Source: Drosophila persimilis
Taxonomy: Eukaryota > Arthropoda > Insecta > Diptera > Drosophilidae
Direction of reading: 5' to 3'
Assembly (NCBI RefSeq): GCF_003286085.1
Contig: NW_020825706.1
Coordinates: forward strand, 4,278,001 to 4,342,000
Length of the DNA stretch: 64,000 nucleotides
The notes below the pieces were generated by a model. It saw nothing but the letters and a program-made list of their open reading frames with translations, was not told the DNA's origin and made no database searches. Of this stretch, positions 30,601 through 41,342 are shown piece after piece. Every line of letters starts with the position of its first letter. Position 1 is the stretch's first letter. The translations under genes and the position numbers were made by a program.

Positions 30601-33600
30601 TTTATCTCCGCTGACGAACTACGATTCTCCACGGGCAGAAATCTTATCTCCGACGGCGGGAAATTTACATCCCCTGACGGACAATATATCCCCGCTGACG
30701 AATTACGTTTTTCCGCCGGCAGAAAACTAATCTCCGCTGGCAGAACATTTACCTCCGGCGGTGGGAAATTTATATCCCCTGCCGGAAATCTTATCTCGGC
30801 TGACAAAATACATCTCTCCGCTGGCAGAAAACTTACTTCCGGTGGCGGGAAATCTATATCCCCTGCCAGACAACTTATCTCTGCTGACAAAATACGTCTC
30901 TACGCTGGCAGAAAACTTATCTCTGCTAACAAAATACGTCTCTCCGCTGGCGGAAAACTTATCTCCGCTGGCGGGAAATATATATCCCCTGCCGGACAAC
31001 TTATCTCTGCTGACGAAATACGTCTCTACGCTGGCAGAAAACTTATCTCCGGCGCAGGGAAATTTATATCCCATGCCGGACGGCTTATCTCTGCTTACGA
31101 AATACGTCTCTCCACTGGCGGAAAACTTATTTTCGGTGCCGGGAAATCTATATCCGCTGGCGGACAACTTATCTCTGCTGGCAGACAATTAATCTCCGCT
31201 GACGAACTACGATTCTCCACGGGCAGAAATCTTATCTCCGACGGCGGGAAATTTACATCCCCTGACGGACAATATATCCCCGCTGACGAATTACGTTTCT
31301 CCGCCGGCAGAAAACTAATCTCCGCTGGCAGAACATTTACCTCCGGCGGCGGGAAATCTATATCACCTGCCGGACATCTTATCTCTGCTAACGAAATACG
31401 TCTCTCCGCTGGCGGAAAACTTATTTCCGGTGGCGGGAAATCTATATCCACTGCCGGACAACTTATCTCTGCTGACGAAATACGTCTCTGCGCTGGCGGA
31501 AAACTAATTTCCGGTGGCGGGAAATCTATATCCCCTGCCAGACAACTTATCTCTGCTGACAAAATACGTCTCTACGCTGGCAGAAAACTTATCTCTGCTA
31601 ACAAAATACGTCTCTCCGCTGGCGGAAAACTTATCTCCGGTGGCGGGAAATATATATCCCCTGCCGGACAACTTATCTCTGCTGACGAAATACGTCTCTA
31701 CGCTGGCAGAAAACTTATCTCCGGCGGAGGGAAATTTATATCCCATGCCGGACAGCTTATCTCTGCTAACGAAATACGTCTCTCCACTGGCGGAAAACTT
31801 ATTTCCGGTGCCGGGAAATCTATATCCGCTGGCGGACAACTTATCTCTGCTGGCAGACAATTAATCTCCGCTGACGAACTACGATTCTCCACGGGCAGAA
31901 ATCTTATCTCCGACGGCGGGAAATTTACATCCCCTGACGGACAATATATCCCCGCTGACGAATTACGTTTCTCCGCCGGCAGAAAACTAATCTCCGCTGG
32001 CAGAACATTTACCTCCGGCGGCGGGAAATCTATATCCACTGCCGGACAACTTATCTCTGCTGACGAAATACGTCTCTGCGCTGGCGGAAAACTAATTTCC
32101 GGTGGCGGGAAATATATATCATCTGCCGGACAACTTATCTCTGCTGACGAAATACGTCTCTACGGTAACAGAAATCTTATCTCCGACGGCGGGAAATTTA
32201 CATCCCCTGACGGACAATATATCCCCGCTGACGAATTACGTTTCTCCACCGGCAGAAAACTAATCTCCGCTGGCAGAACATTTACCTCCGGGGGCGGGAA
32301 ATTTATATCCCCTGCCGGAAATCTTATCTCGGCTGACAAAATACATCTCTCCGCTGGCAGAAAACTTACTTCCGGTGGCGGGAAATCTATATCCCCTGCC
32401 GGAAATCTTATCTCTGCTAACGAAATACGTCTCTCCACTGGCGGAAAACTTACTTCCGGTGTCGGGAAATCTATATCCCCTGCCGGACAACTTATCTACG
32501 CAGACGAACTACGTTCCTCCGCCGGCAGAAAACTAATCTCCGCTGGCAGAACATTTCCCTCCGGGGGCGGGAAATTTATATCCCCTGCCGGAAATCTTAT
32601 CTCTGCTAACGAAATACGTCTCTCCGCTGGCGGAAAACTTACTTCCGGTGGCGGGAAATATATATCCCCTGCCGGACAACTTATCTCTGCTGACGAAATA
32701 AGTCTTTCCGCTTGCAGAAAACTTATCTCTGCTGACGAAATAAGTCTCTCCGCTTGCAGAAAACTTATCTTCGGCGGCGAGAACATTATATTTCCCTGAC
32801 AACTTATCTCTGCTAACAAAATACGTCTCTCCGCTGGCGGAAAACTTATTTAAGGTGGCGGAATATATATCCCCTGCCGGAAAACTTATCTCTGCAGACG
32901 AAATACGTCTCTACGCTGGCAGAAAACTTATTTCCGGCGGCGGGAAATCCATATCCCCTGCCAGACAACTTATCTCTGCTTACGAAATACGTCTTTCCGT
33001 TGGAGGAAAACTTATTTCCGGTGCTGGGAAATCTATATCCGCTGGCGGACAACTTATCTCCGCTGGCAGACAATTTATCTCCGCTGACGAACTACGATTC
33101 TCCACGGGCAGAAATCTTATCTCCGACGGCGGGAAATTTACATCCCCTGACGGACAATATATCCCCGCTGACGAATTACGTTTCTCCGCCGGCAGAAAAC
33201 TAATCTCCGCTGGCAGAACATTTACCTCCGGGGGTGGGAAATTTATATCCCCTGCCGGTAATCTTATCTCGGCTGACAAAATACATCTCTCCGCTGGCAG
33301 AAAACTTACTTCCGGTGGCGGGAAATCTATATCCCCTGCCGGACAACTTATCTCTGCTGACGAAATACGTCTCTCCGCTTGCAGAAAACTTATCTCTGCT
33401 GACGAAATACGTCTCTCCGCTGGCGGAAAACTAATTTCCGGTGGCGGGAAATATATATCCTCTGCCGGACAACTTATCTCTGCTGACAAAATACGTCTCT
33501 CCACTGGCGGAAAACTTATCTCCGACGGCGGGAAATTTACATCCCCTGACGGATAATTTATCCCCGCTGACGAATTACGTTTCTCCGCCGGCAGAAAACT

Positions 33601-33977
33601 AATCTCCGCTGGCAGAACATTTACCTCCGGCGGCGGGAAATCTATATCCCCTGCCGGACATCTTATCTCTGCTAACCAAATACGTCTCTCCGCTGGCGGA
33701 AAACTTATCTCCGGTGGCGGGAAATATATATCCCCTGCCGGACAACTTATCTCTGCTGACGAAATACGTCTCTACGCTGGCAGAAAACTTATCTCCGTCG
33801 GTGGGAAATTTATATCCCATGCCGGACAGCTTATCTCTGCTAACGAAATACGTCTCTCCACTGGCGGAAAACTTATTTCCGGTGCCGGGAAATCTATATC
33901 CGCTGGCGGACAACTTATCTCTGCTGGCAGACAATTTATCTCCGGCGGCGGGAAATTTATATCCCCTGCCGGAAATC

Positions 33978-34181
33978 TGTTAAAGTTATTTTATTTGTAA
34001 GACAGCAGAATATCAGTATACAGAATTATATGTGCTTCCGAGTAACATACGCAAGAGAGAGACACCGAAAAGGGAACATCGATATACAGAACATCGATAT
34101 GAGAACATCGATATGCAGCAGGGCACATGCGCAGTGTTGTTACAGATCAATATTTAATTATCGTGGCGGTCACTTTGAACA
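33978..34181 (-). repeat. copia 3' LTR (204 bp)
   Basis: Plus-strand bounds TGTTAAAG...TTTGAACA. It includes three closely spaced ATCGATAT blocks (about 34073-34110), an unusual cluster of DREF-like half-motifs that could be promoter or enhancer elements. Confidence 0.9.
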
Positions 34182-34253
34182 CTCCTCCTCAACACAACGC
34201 ATGTTTACAAACTTTAAATATACTTAACTAATATTCAATAACATGTCAAGCAC

Positions 34254-37200
34254 TTATAAACGATCTTTTAAACCAAATGCGAATACAAATTTATGGTGCT
34301 TAACCTTGGCTAAGTTCTTTGTGAGGACATCTGCTATCATCTCATCGGTTGGCAGATATGCAATGTTGACTTCACCTCTCTTGAGAACCTCTCGAATATG
34401 ATGTATCTTGACGTCGATGTGCTTTGTACGTGCATGAAACATGGGGTTTCTAGCAAGCTGCTGTGCTCCAATGTTGTCGCCGTACATCTGAATAGCTGAC
34501 TCCTTGGATATCAGCTTTAAGTCAATCAGTAGGCTGCGAAAGTATATCGCCTCTTTTGCTGCAGATGATAAGGCTATGTACTCTGCCTCCGTGGAACTGA
34601 GGGCAACCGTCGATTGCTTTCTTGACTCCCAAGAAACCGCTCCTCCTGCCAACATGCATACATAGCCAGTGAATGACTTTCGGTTCGTCATATCACTTGC
34701 CCAATCTGCATCAACAAAACACTCAATTGCCTTTCCTTGCTTTGTGTAGCATATCTCCCAGTCGATAGTTTTTGCCAAATATCGAAGGATGTGCTTGGCT
34801 GCCGCTTCATGCTCGGAATGAGGATCCTTGTTACGTTGTGCTAATTTGTTCACCGAATGCGCAATGTCTGGACGAGTCATAACAGCAAGATAAGATAACT
34901 CTCCAATTAGCTTTTGGAACGATGTGATGTCGACCCTGCGGCAATCCTCTTTGTTGCATGCCACCTGGTAACCAGCTTCAAGAGGCGTGGACGTCTGTCG
35001 ACAATCTTTCAAATTGTACTGTTCGAGCAACTCTCTAATATATTTCCGTTGGCTGATTGAAATCGCACCCGTACTGCCTTCACGTTTCACCTCAATACCT
35101 AAAAAGTATTGCATAGGCCCGATGTCAACCACATCAAATTCTGCTGCGATCTTTATCTTGATATCAGATATATCATCTAGGTCCTTACACGCCAAAATAA
35201 TGTCATCTACGTAGACAGCTATTAGACACATATTTTTACCTGGCTTACGATACAGACAGGGTTCGTTGACAGTCGGTATAAAACCAATGCGTCTCAGCGT
35301 TGCATCCAACGTAGAGTTCCACACTCTTCCTGATTGTTTTAGGCCATATATACTTTTGTGAAGCCTCAAAACGTGATTTGGGTGAACTTCGCTGATGAAG
35401 CCCTCAGGTTGTCTCATAAAAACCTCATCTTCCAATTCGCCGTTGAGATACGCCGTGACAACATCCATTTGATGTAGGTGGAGACCATGTTCGACTGCAA
35501 GTGCAATTATCAACCTGATAGTTGCGTGGCGTACAACTGGTGCAAATGTTTCCTTGTAGTCGATCCCGTAGCGTTGGCTACAACCTTTCGCCACCAGACG
35601 TGATTTGAGCCTGTTCACGCTTCCATCCGGATTGGACTTAACTGCGTAAACCCATCTGCATCCAATGGACTTTTTCCCGCTAGGCAATTTAGTAAGCGAC
35701 CACGTGCCGTTCTTCACGAGAGATTCGTACTCGTCCTTCATTGATGCTTTCCATATCTCGCCTTCAGTAGACCGTTCAGCTTGTGCGTAGTTTTGTGGAA
35801 CTTGTACGTCTGCTGCCAGTATCGCATTGAGCATATGATACTGCTTCCTTGGTCGTCCTGGTTTGCCCGTCCGTACTATGGTTGGGCGTCCTGGTCCTCT
35901 TATTGGTTCTGGAATTACAAGAATGTCATTACTAGACCTAATCTCCTCCTGATTTTCTGGCTCATTTTCTGGATCTTTAAATTGCTCGCTATCCATTTCG
36001 GGTTCAGCGTTCTGGTTTTGTTGAACCTCAATTGATGATATGTCATTGGAACATGATGCATCTAGTTTGCCCCCTTCAGGTTCTACAAAAATGACATCCC
36101 TACTCTCTACGAGTTTTCTGGTTTCTTTACTGACCAAACGGTATGCTTTGGCCGTATCCGAGTAGCCCACCATTATATACTCTAAGCCTTTCTGTGCGAA
36201 CTTTGATTTCTTTGTTTTATCTAGAGCTATCGCTACTGAGCCAAAAACTCTTAAATGCGATACCACTGGCTTTCGACCTGTCCATATTTCAAAAGGTGTC
36301 ACCCCGCTCAAGCAGCTGCTTGCCACTCTATTTCGCAAATACGTGGCAGTTCGAATCGCTTCTGCCCAATAGCATTCACTCAACCCAGCATGCAGCAGCA
36401 TACTTCTTGCCATTTCTACCAATGTTCTGTTGGCCCTTTCTGCAACTCCGTTTTGTTGAGGTGTATATGGCACTGTTAAGTTTCGCTTTATTCCATTTTG
36501 GTTTAGGTAATTGTCAAAAACGCTTGATATGTATTCTCGGCCATTGTCGCTTTGTAAAACCTTGACTTTTCTCCCAGTTTGGCACTCAACTTGACTCTTA
36601 AATTCTTTAAAAGCCTCGAAAACCTGATCTTTGGTTTTTAGGAAACTTACTGATACATATCTTGAACAATCATCAATAAATGTGGCGAAATATCGATTGC
36701 CTCCCATTGACTGCTTTTGCATTGGACCGCATACATCAGTATGTATTAAGTCTAGAACGCCCTTTGACCTGTTTGTGCTCGATTGAAATGGTTGCACGCA
36801 AATTTTACTTTTTGCGCATGTTGCACACACTTGTTTTGGCTTGTATATGCCCTTGAGACCTATTACCATCTCCTTGTTAACCATTTCCTTTAATGCGTCA
36901 AAATGTACATGTCCGAACCTATTGTGCCATTTGAATGCATCTGCCTCAACATTTACAATGTTCATACACTTTTCCTGATTGTCCTGAACCATAAACAATC
37001 CATTTTCCAGATGTGCCTTTATAACTATTTTTCCGTTTTCAAAAATCATCGCTTGATTTTTCTCAAACACAACTTTTTTTCCATGTTTTAATAGTTTTGT
37101 GACCGATATAAAATTGTACTGCAAATCTGGTACCAAGATAACATTTTCCATCGTAACGGATCTATCACCGAACTTTACTTGAACAGTTCCATGCCCTTCA

Positions 37201-38234
37201 GCAATAAGTGATTTACCGCCGGCTAAAAATACTTTTTGATTATCTTCCGTGAACGACACAAAGCGTTCCTTGTCACAACATAGATGCGCCGTTGCGCCAC
37301 TGTCTATGCACCATGCATTTAACATCTGGTCATTCGGCTTAGCTAATCTTAGGATTGGTACATATTTTTCTGGTTCCACTTTGTCATATTCGGTTACGCA
37401 AAGCATTGTACCCAATCTTTCCCCGCTTTTACTGTTTGCGCCCTTGTTGTTTGCTTCTTCCTGCTTGCTTTTAGCACGGCATTCCGATTTAAAATGGCCT
37501 TCCTTTCCGCACTTAAAACACTTTTTGCCCTTCTTAAAGTTTTTCTTAAAATTGTTGTTGTCATAACTGACGTGTAGTTCCGCGCTACTTGTAATTTCCT
37601 TGCTAATGCTATCTTCCTGCCTATTCGCTTCTTCAGAAATTTTTATTTTTAGCATGCTCAAGCTCGGCAAATCATCTCGCGTCTCAATCGCAACAACAAA
37701 ACTTTCATACGATTTAGGCAAACCATTTAGCAACACAACTGATAAGATCTTTTCATCAACCTTTATGTTGACCTCTGCTAAAGCCTCGTGTACCACCTGG
37801 AATTTCCGCAAATATTCCTGTGCACTTATACCATCCGACATTTTTAACGTCAACAATTGTTTAATTAAAAACACTACCCTTGCTGGTCCGCTTGGCCTGT
37901 GAATTTTATTTAGCTTTTGCCATGCCTGTGACGACGATACACAATTTTTAATATTGTTTAGTTGGGTCGATTTAACACAAAGTAAAATTGACGCCAACGC
38001 CTTTTGATCCTTTAGTTCAAAAGCTGCACGTTGCTCACTTGTTGCACTTTCACTAAGCTCAATTTTACCACTGACGATTGGCCACAAATCATTTTGTATG
38101 AGAACACTTCTCATCAAAACTTCCCATGTGCTATAATTGTTTTCGTCCAGTTTCTCAAAATAGTGATTTTCATATTTCCACTCATTTTTTATACTTATTG
38201 TCCCACAGTGCAAAATTTGTAATGCACAAAGCAA
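34254..38234 (-). CDS. copia-type gag-pol polyprotein
   Basis: An open frame of 1326 codons. Domains in order with approximate residues: gag with the LDENNYSTWEVLM start motif (about 30-43), zinc knuckle CFKCGKEGHFKSEC (about 238), aspartic protease CIDSGATAHLC (about 310), integrase HHCC finger (HNRFGHVHFDALKE, CATCAKSKIC), DDE core (IHTDVCGP about 498, QSDNGREY about 563, NGVAERANRTL about 598), RT (ETFAPVVRHATIR, MDVVTAYLNGEL, YVDDIILA about 1008) and RNase H (DADWASD about 1176, TEAEYIALS, HIDVKIHHIRE). The order PR-IN-RT-RH is diagnostic of copia. The 5' limit is uncertain: the frame opens only with TTG, whereas two ATGs (38185 and 38173) in another frame lie about 10-20 codons before the conserved gag motif. 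A one-base loss in the T-run between them and the motif would explain this. Otherwise it is intact. Confidence 0.88.
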   Translation of the reverse strand: MLCALQILHCGTISIKNEWKYENHYFEKLDENNYSTWEVLMRSVLIQNDLWPIVSGKIELSESATSEQRAAFELKDQKALASILLCVKSTQLNNIKNCVSSSQAWQKLNKIHRPSGPARVVFLIKQLLTLKMSDGISAQEYLRKFQVVHEALAEVNIKVDEKILSVVLLNGLPKSYESFVVAIETRDDLPSLSMLKIKISEEANRQEDSISKEITSSAELHVSYDNNNFKKNFKKGKKCFKCGKEGHFKSECRAKSKQEEANNKGANSKSGERLGTMLCVTEYDKVEPEKYVPILRLAKPNDQMLNAWCIDSGATAHLCCDKERFVSFTEDNQKVFLAGGKSLIAEGHGTVQVKFGDRSVTMENVILVPDLQYNFISVTKLLKHGKKVVFEKNQAMIFENGKIVIKAHLENGLFMVQDNQEKCMNIVNVEADAFKWHNRFGHVHFDALKEMVNKEMVIGLKGIYKPKQVCATCAKSKICVQPFQSSTNRSKGVLDLIHTDVCGPMQKQSMGGNRYFATFIDDCSRYVSVSFLKTKDQVFEAFKEFKSQVECQTGRKVKVLQSDNGREYISSVFDNYLNQNGIKRNLTVPYTPQQNGVAERANRTLVEMARSMLLHAGLSECYWAEAIRTATYLRNRVASSCLSGVTPFEIWTGRKPVVSHLRVFGSVAIALDKTKKSKFAQKGLEYIMVGYSDTAKAYRLVSKETRKLVESRDVIFVEPEGGKLDASCSNDISSIEVQQNQNAEPEMDSEQFKDPENEPENQEEIRSSNDILVIPEPIRGPGRPTIVRTGKPGRPRKQYHMLNAILAADVQVPQNYAQAERSTEGEIWKASMKDEYESLVKNGTWSLTKLPSGKKSIGCRWVYAVKSNPDGSVNRLKSRLVAKGCSQRYGIDYKETFAPVVRHATIRLIIALAVEHGLHLHQMDVVTAYLNGELEDEVFMRQPEGFISEVHPNHVLRLHKSIYGLKQSGRVWNSTLDATLRRIGFIPTVNEPCLYRKPGKNMCLIAVYVDDIILACKDLDDISDIKIKIAAEFDVVDIGPMQYFLGIEVKREGSTGAISISQRKYIRELLEQYNLKDCRQTSTPLEAGYQVACNKEDCRRVDITSFQKLIGELSYLAVMTRPDIAHSVNKLAQRNKDPHSEHEAAAKHILRYLAKTIDWEICYTKQGKAIECFVDADWASDMTNRKSFTGYVCMLAGGAVSWESRKQSTVALSSTEAEYIALSSAAKEAIYFRSLLIDLKLISKESAIQMYGDNIGAQQLARNPMFHARTKHIDVKIHHIREVLKRGEVNIAYLPTDEMIADVLTKNLAKVKHHKFVFAFGLKDRL

Positions 38235-38694
38235 CTACGACGACAATACTGTTGTCCGTGTCTTTCTTTTGTTTTTTTTTCGTTTTCTTTTAAGTATCCC
38301 TCCGAGTTGCTATTTACACACACACACTCGCGATTTTCTATGCCTTACACACTTTTGGGTATACACACTCGCCGTTTTGTGCGGCTTGGCATACGCACTT
38401 TTTGGTATACACACTTGAGTCTCCGTTCGCTTTTGTGTTTCTTGATCCGTTGGGACTGCTTTATTTTGGACTTTAAACCACGGCAACGGTCCGATTCGCT
38501 GCAAAATTCTAATCAAAAAAACACAATGCGAATCTCCGTTGAATTTGTTCAACTTGTTCTTTTGCCTTTCTATGTACACACATAACCCCAATGAGTCTAT
38601 GCCATTTTTTTAGCACTGCTTTTCACTAAGCACCAAACAATGTTTATTGTTTCTCACTGTTTCTGTTTTATACTGTTTCTGGGTGAATTGGTGT
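38235..38694 (-). other. copia untranslated leader
   Basis: About 460 bp between the PBS and the coding frame. It holds diverged repeats of a TATACACAC / GCATACGCAC type (38310-38420). No coding signal of its own was seen. Confidence 0.6.
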
Positions 38695-38708
38695 CTGGGC
38701 CCATAACC
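38695..38708 (-). other. copia primer-binding site, internal initiator tRNA-Met type
   Basis: The minus strand immediately after the 5' LTR reads GGTTATGGGCCCAG. In Drosophila copia the PBS of this sequence pairs with an internal stretch (5' half fragment) of initiator tRNA-Met and not with its 3' CCA end. Confidence 0.75.
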
Positions 38709-38912
38709 TGTTAAAGTTATTTTATTTGTAAGACAGCAGAATATCAGTATACAGAATTATATGTGCTTCCGAGTAACATACGCAAGAGAGAGACACCGAA
38801 AAGGGAACATCGATATACAGAACATCGATATGAGAACATCGATATGCAGCAGGGCACATGCGCAGTGTTGTTACAGATCAATATCTAATTATCGTGGCGG
38901 TCACTTTGAACA
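38709..38912 (-). repeat. copia 5' LTR (204 bp)
   Basis: Copy of 33978-34181 with one substitution. Promoter side of the minus-strand element, carrying the same triple ATCGATAT cluster (about 38804-38842). Confidence 0.9.
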
Positions 38913-41342
38913 AAATCTTATCTCGGCTGACAAAATACATCTCTCCGCTGGCAGAAAACTTACTTCCGGTGGCGGGAAATCTATATCCCCTGCCGGACAA
39001 CTTATCTCTGCTGACAAAATACGTCTCTACGCTGTCAGAAAACTTATCTCCGGCGGTGGGAAATTTATATCCCCTGCCGGACAATATATCCCCGCTGACG
39101 AATTACGTTTCTCCGCCGGCAGAAAACTAATCTCCGCTGGCAGAACATTTACCTCCGGCGGCGGGAAATTTATATCCCCTGCCGGAAATCTTATCTCGGC
39201 TGACAAAATACATCTCTCCGCTGGCAGAAAACTTACTTCCGGTGGCGGGAAATCTATATCCCCTGCCGGACAACTTATCTCTGCTGACAAAATACGTCTC
39301 TACGCTGTCAGAAAACTTATCTCCGGCAGTGGGAAATTTATATCCCCTGCCGGACAGCTTATCTCTGCTAACGAAATACGTCTCTCCACTGGCGGAAAAC
39401 TTATCTCCGACGGCGGGAAATTTACATCCCCTGACGGACAAGATATCCACGCTGACGAATTACGTTTCTCCGCCGGCAGAAAACTAATCTCCGCTGGCAG
39501 AACATTTACCTCCGGCGGCGGGAAATTTATATCCCCTGCCGGAAATCTTATCTCGGCTGACAAAATACATCTCTCCGCTGGCAGAAAACTTACTTCCGGT
39601 GGCGGGAAATCTATATCCCCTGCCGGACAACTTATCTCTGCTGACGAAATACGTCTCTACGCTGTCAGAAAACTTATCTCCGGCGGTGGGAAATTTATAT
39701 CCCCTGCCGGACAGCTTATCTCTGCTAACGAAATACGTCTCTCCACTGGCGGAAAACTTATCTCCGACGGCGGGAAATTTACATCCCCTGCCGGACAGCT
39801 TATCTCTGCTAACGAAATACGTCTCTCCACTGGCGGAAAACTTATCTCCGACGGCGGAAAATTTACATCCCCTGACGGACAATTTATCCCCGCTGACGAA
39901 TTACGTTTCTCCGCCGGCAGAAAACTAATCTCCGCTGGCAGAACATTTACCTCCGGGGGTGGGAAATTTATATCCCCTGCCGGAAATCTTATCTCGGCTG
40001 ACAAAATACGTCTCTCCGCTGGCGGAAAACTTATCTCCGGTGGCGGGAAATTATATATCCCCTGCCGGACAACTTATCTCTGCTGACGAAATACGTCTCT
40101 ACGCTGGCAGAAAACTTATCTCCGGCGGTGGGAAAATTATATCCCATGCCGGACAGCTGATCTCTGCTAACGAAATACGTCTCTCCACTGGCGGAAAACT
40201 TACTTCCGGTGTCGGGAAATCTATATCCGCTGGCGGACAACTTATCTCCGCTTGCAGACAATTTATCTCCGCTGACGAACTACGATTCTCCACTGGCAGA
40301 AATCTTATCTCCGACGGCGGCAAATTTACATCCCCTGACGGACAATTTATCCCCGCTGACGAATTACGTTTCTCCGCCGGCAGAAAACTAATCTCCGCTG
40401 GCAGAACATTTACCTCCGGCGGCGGGAAATCTATATCACCTGCCGGACATCTTATCTCTGCTAACGAAATACGTCTCTCCGCTGGCGGAAAACTTATTTC
40501 CGGCGGTGGGAAATTTATATCCCATGCCGGACAGCTTATCTCTGCTAACGAAATACGTCTCTCCACTGGCGGAAAACTTACTTCCGGTGGCGGGAAATTT
40601 ACATCCCCTGCCGGACAGCTTATCTCTGCTAACGAAATACGTCTCTCCACTGGCGGAAAACTTATCTCCGACGGCGGGAAATTTACATCCCCTGACGGAT
40701 AATTTATCCCCGCTGACGAATTACGTTTCTCCGCCGGCAGAAAACTAATCTCCGCTGGCAGAACATTTACCTCCGGCGGCGGGAAATTTATATCCCCTGC
40801 CGGACAACTTATCTCTGCTGACAAAATACGTCTCTACGCTGGCAGAAAACTTATCTCCGGCGGTGGGAAATTTATATCCCATGCCGGACAGCTTATCTCT
40901 GCTAACGAAATACGTCTCTCCGCTGGCGGAAAACTTATTTCCGGTGGCGGGAAATATATATCCCCTGCCGGACAACTTATCTCTGCTTACGAAATATGTC
41001 TCTCCACTGGCGGAAAACTTATCTCCGACGGCGGGAAATTTACATCCCCTGCCGGACAGCTTATCTCTGCTAACGAAATACGTCTCTCCACTGGCGGAAA
41101 ACTTATCTCCGGTGCCGGGAAATCTATATCCCCTGCCGGACAACTTATCTCTGCTGACAAAATACGTCTCTCCGCTGACAGTAAACTTATTTCCGGTGGC
41201 GGGAAATATATATCCCCTGCCGGACAACTTATCTCTGCTGACGAAATACGTCTCTCCGCTTGCAGAAAGCTTATCTCCGGCGGCGAGAAATTTATATCCC
41301 CGGTCTGACAACTTATCTGTGCTAACGAAATACGTTTCTCCG

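Larger units (their letters stand above)
15923..33977 (+). repeat. 21-bp tandem satellite array, segment 1 (about 860 monomers)
   Basis: The region is built from one 21-bp unit in four main variants, given here without edge bases: A TCCGCTGGCGGAAAACTT, B TTCCGGTGGCGGGAAAT, C ATCCCCTGCCGGACAACTT, D TCTGCTGACGAAATACGT. They most often follow A-B-C-D, an 84-bp tetramer; other blocks use extra A/D-type variants (GACGAACTACGA, GACGGCGGGAAATTTACATC). In frame, the plus strand spells heptads such as SPLAENL, FPVAGNI, YPLPDNL and SLLTKYV. Orientation is constant. The consensus is stop-free in two plus and two minus frames, so long ORFs appear everywhere (845 codons at 19953-22490), but D-type monomers and TAA variants (GAAATAAG, AAACTAATC) break them irregularly. 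I see no promoter, splice pattern or single favoured frame, so this is annotated as satellite DNA. Confidence 0.9.
33978..38912 (-). mobile_element. Complete Ty1/copia retrotransposon inserted in the array
   Basis: Two 204-bp LTRs differ by one base (ATATTTAA against ATATCTAA). They are flanked by the 5-bp target duplication AAATC (33973-33977 and 38913-38917). Removing the element and one AAATC restores a continuous array, CCTGCCGGAAATCTTATCTC. The element has a PBS, a leader, one gag-pol frame and a purine tract (GAGGAGGAG, about 34182-34190) before the 3' LTR. The insertion is very recent relative to the array. Confidence 0.92.

Noticed and set aside
15923-33977. CRISPR array
   Set aside because: Monomers are contiguous with no unique spacers, and the surrounding genes are eukaryotic retrotransposons.
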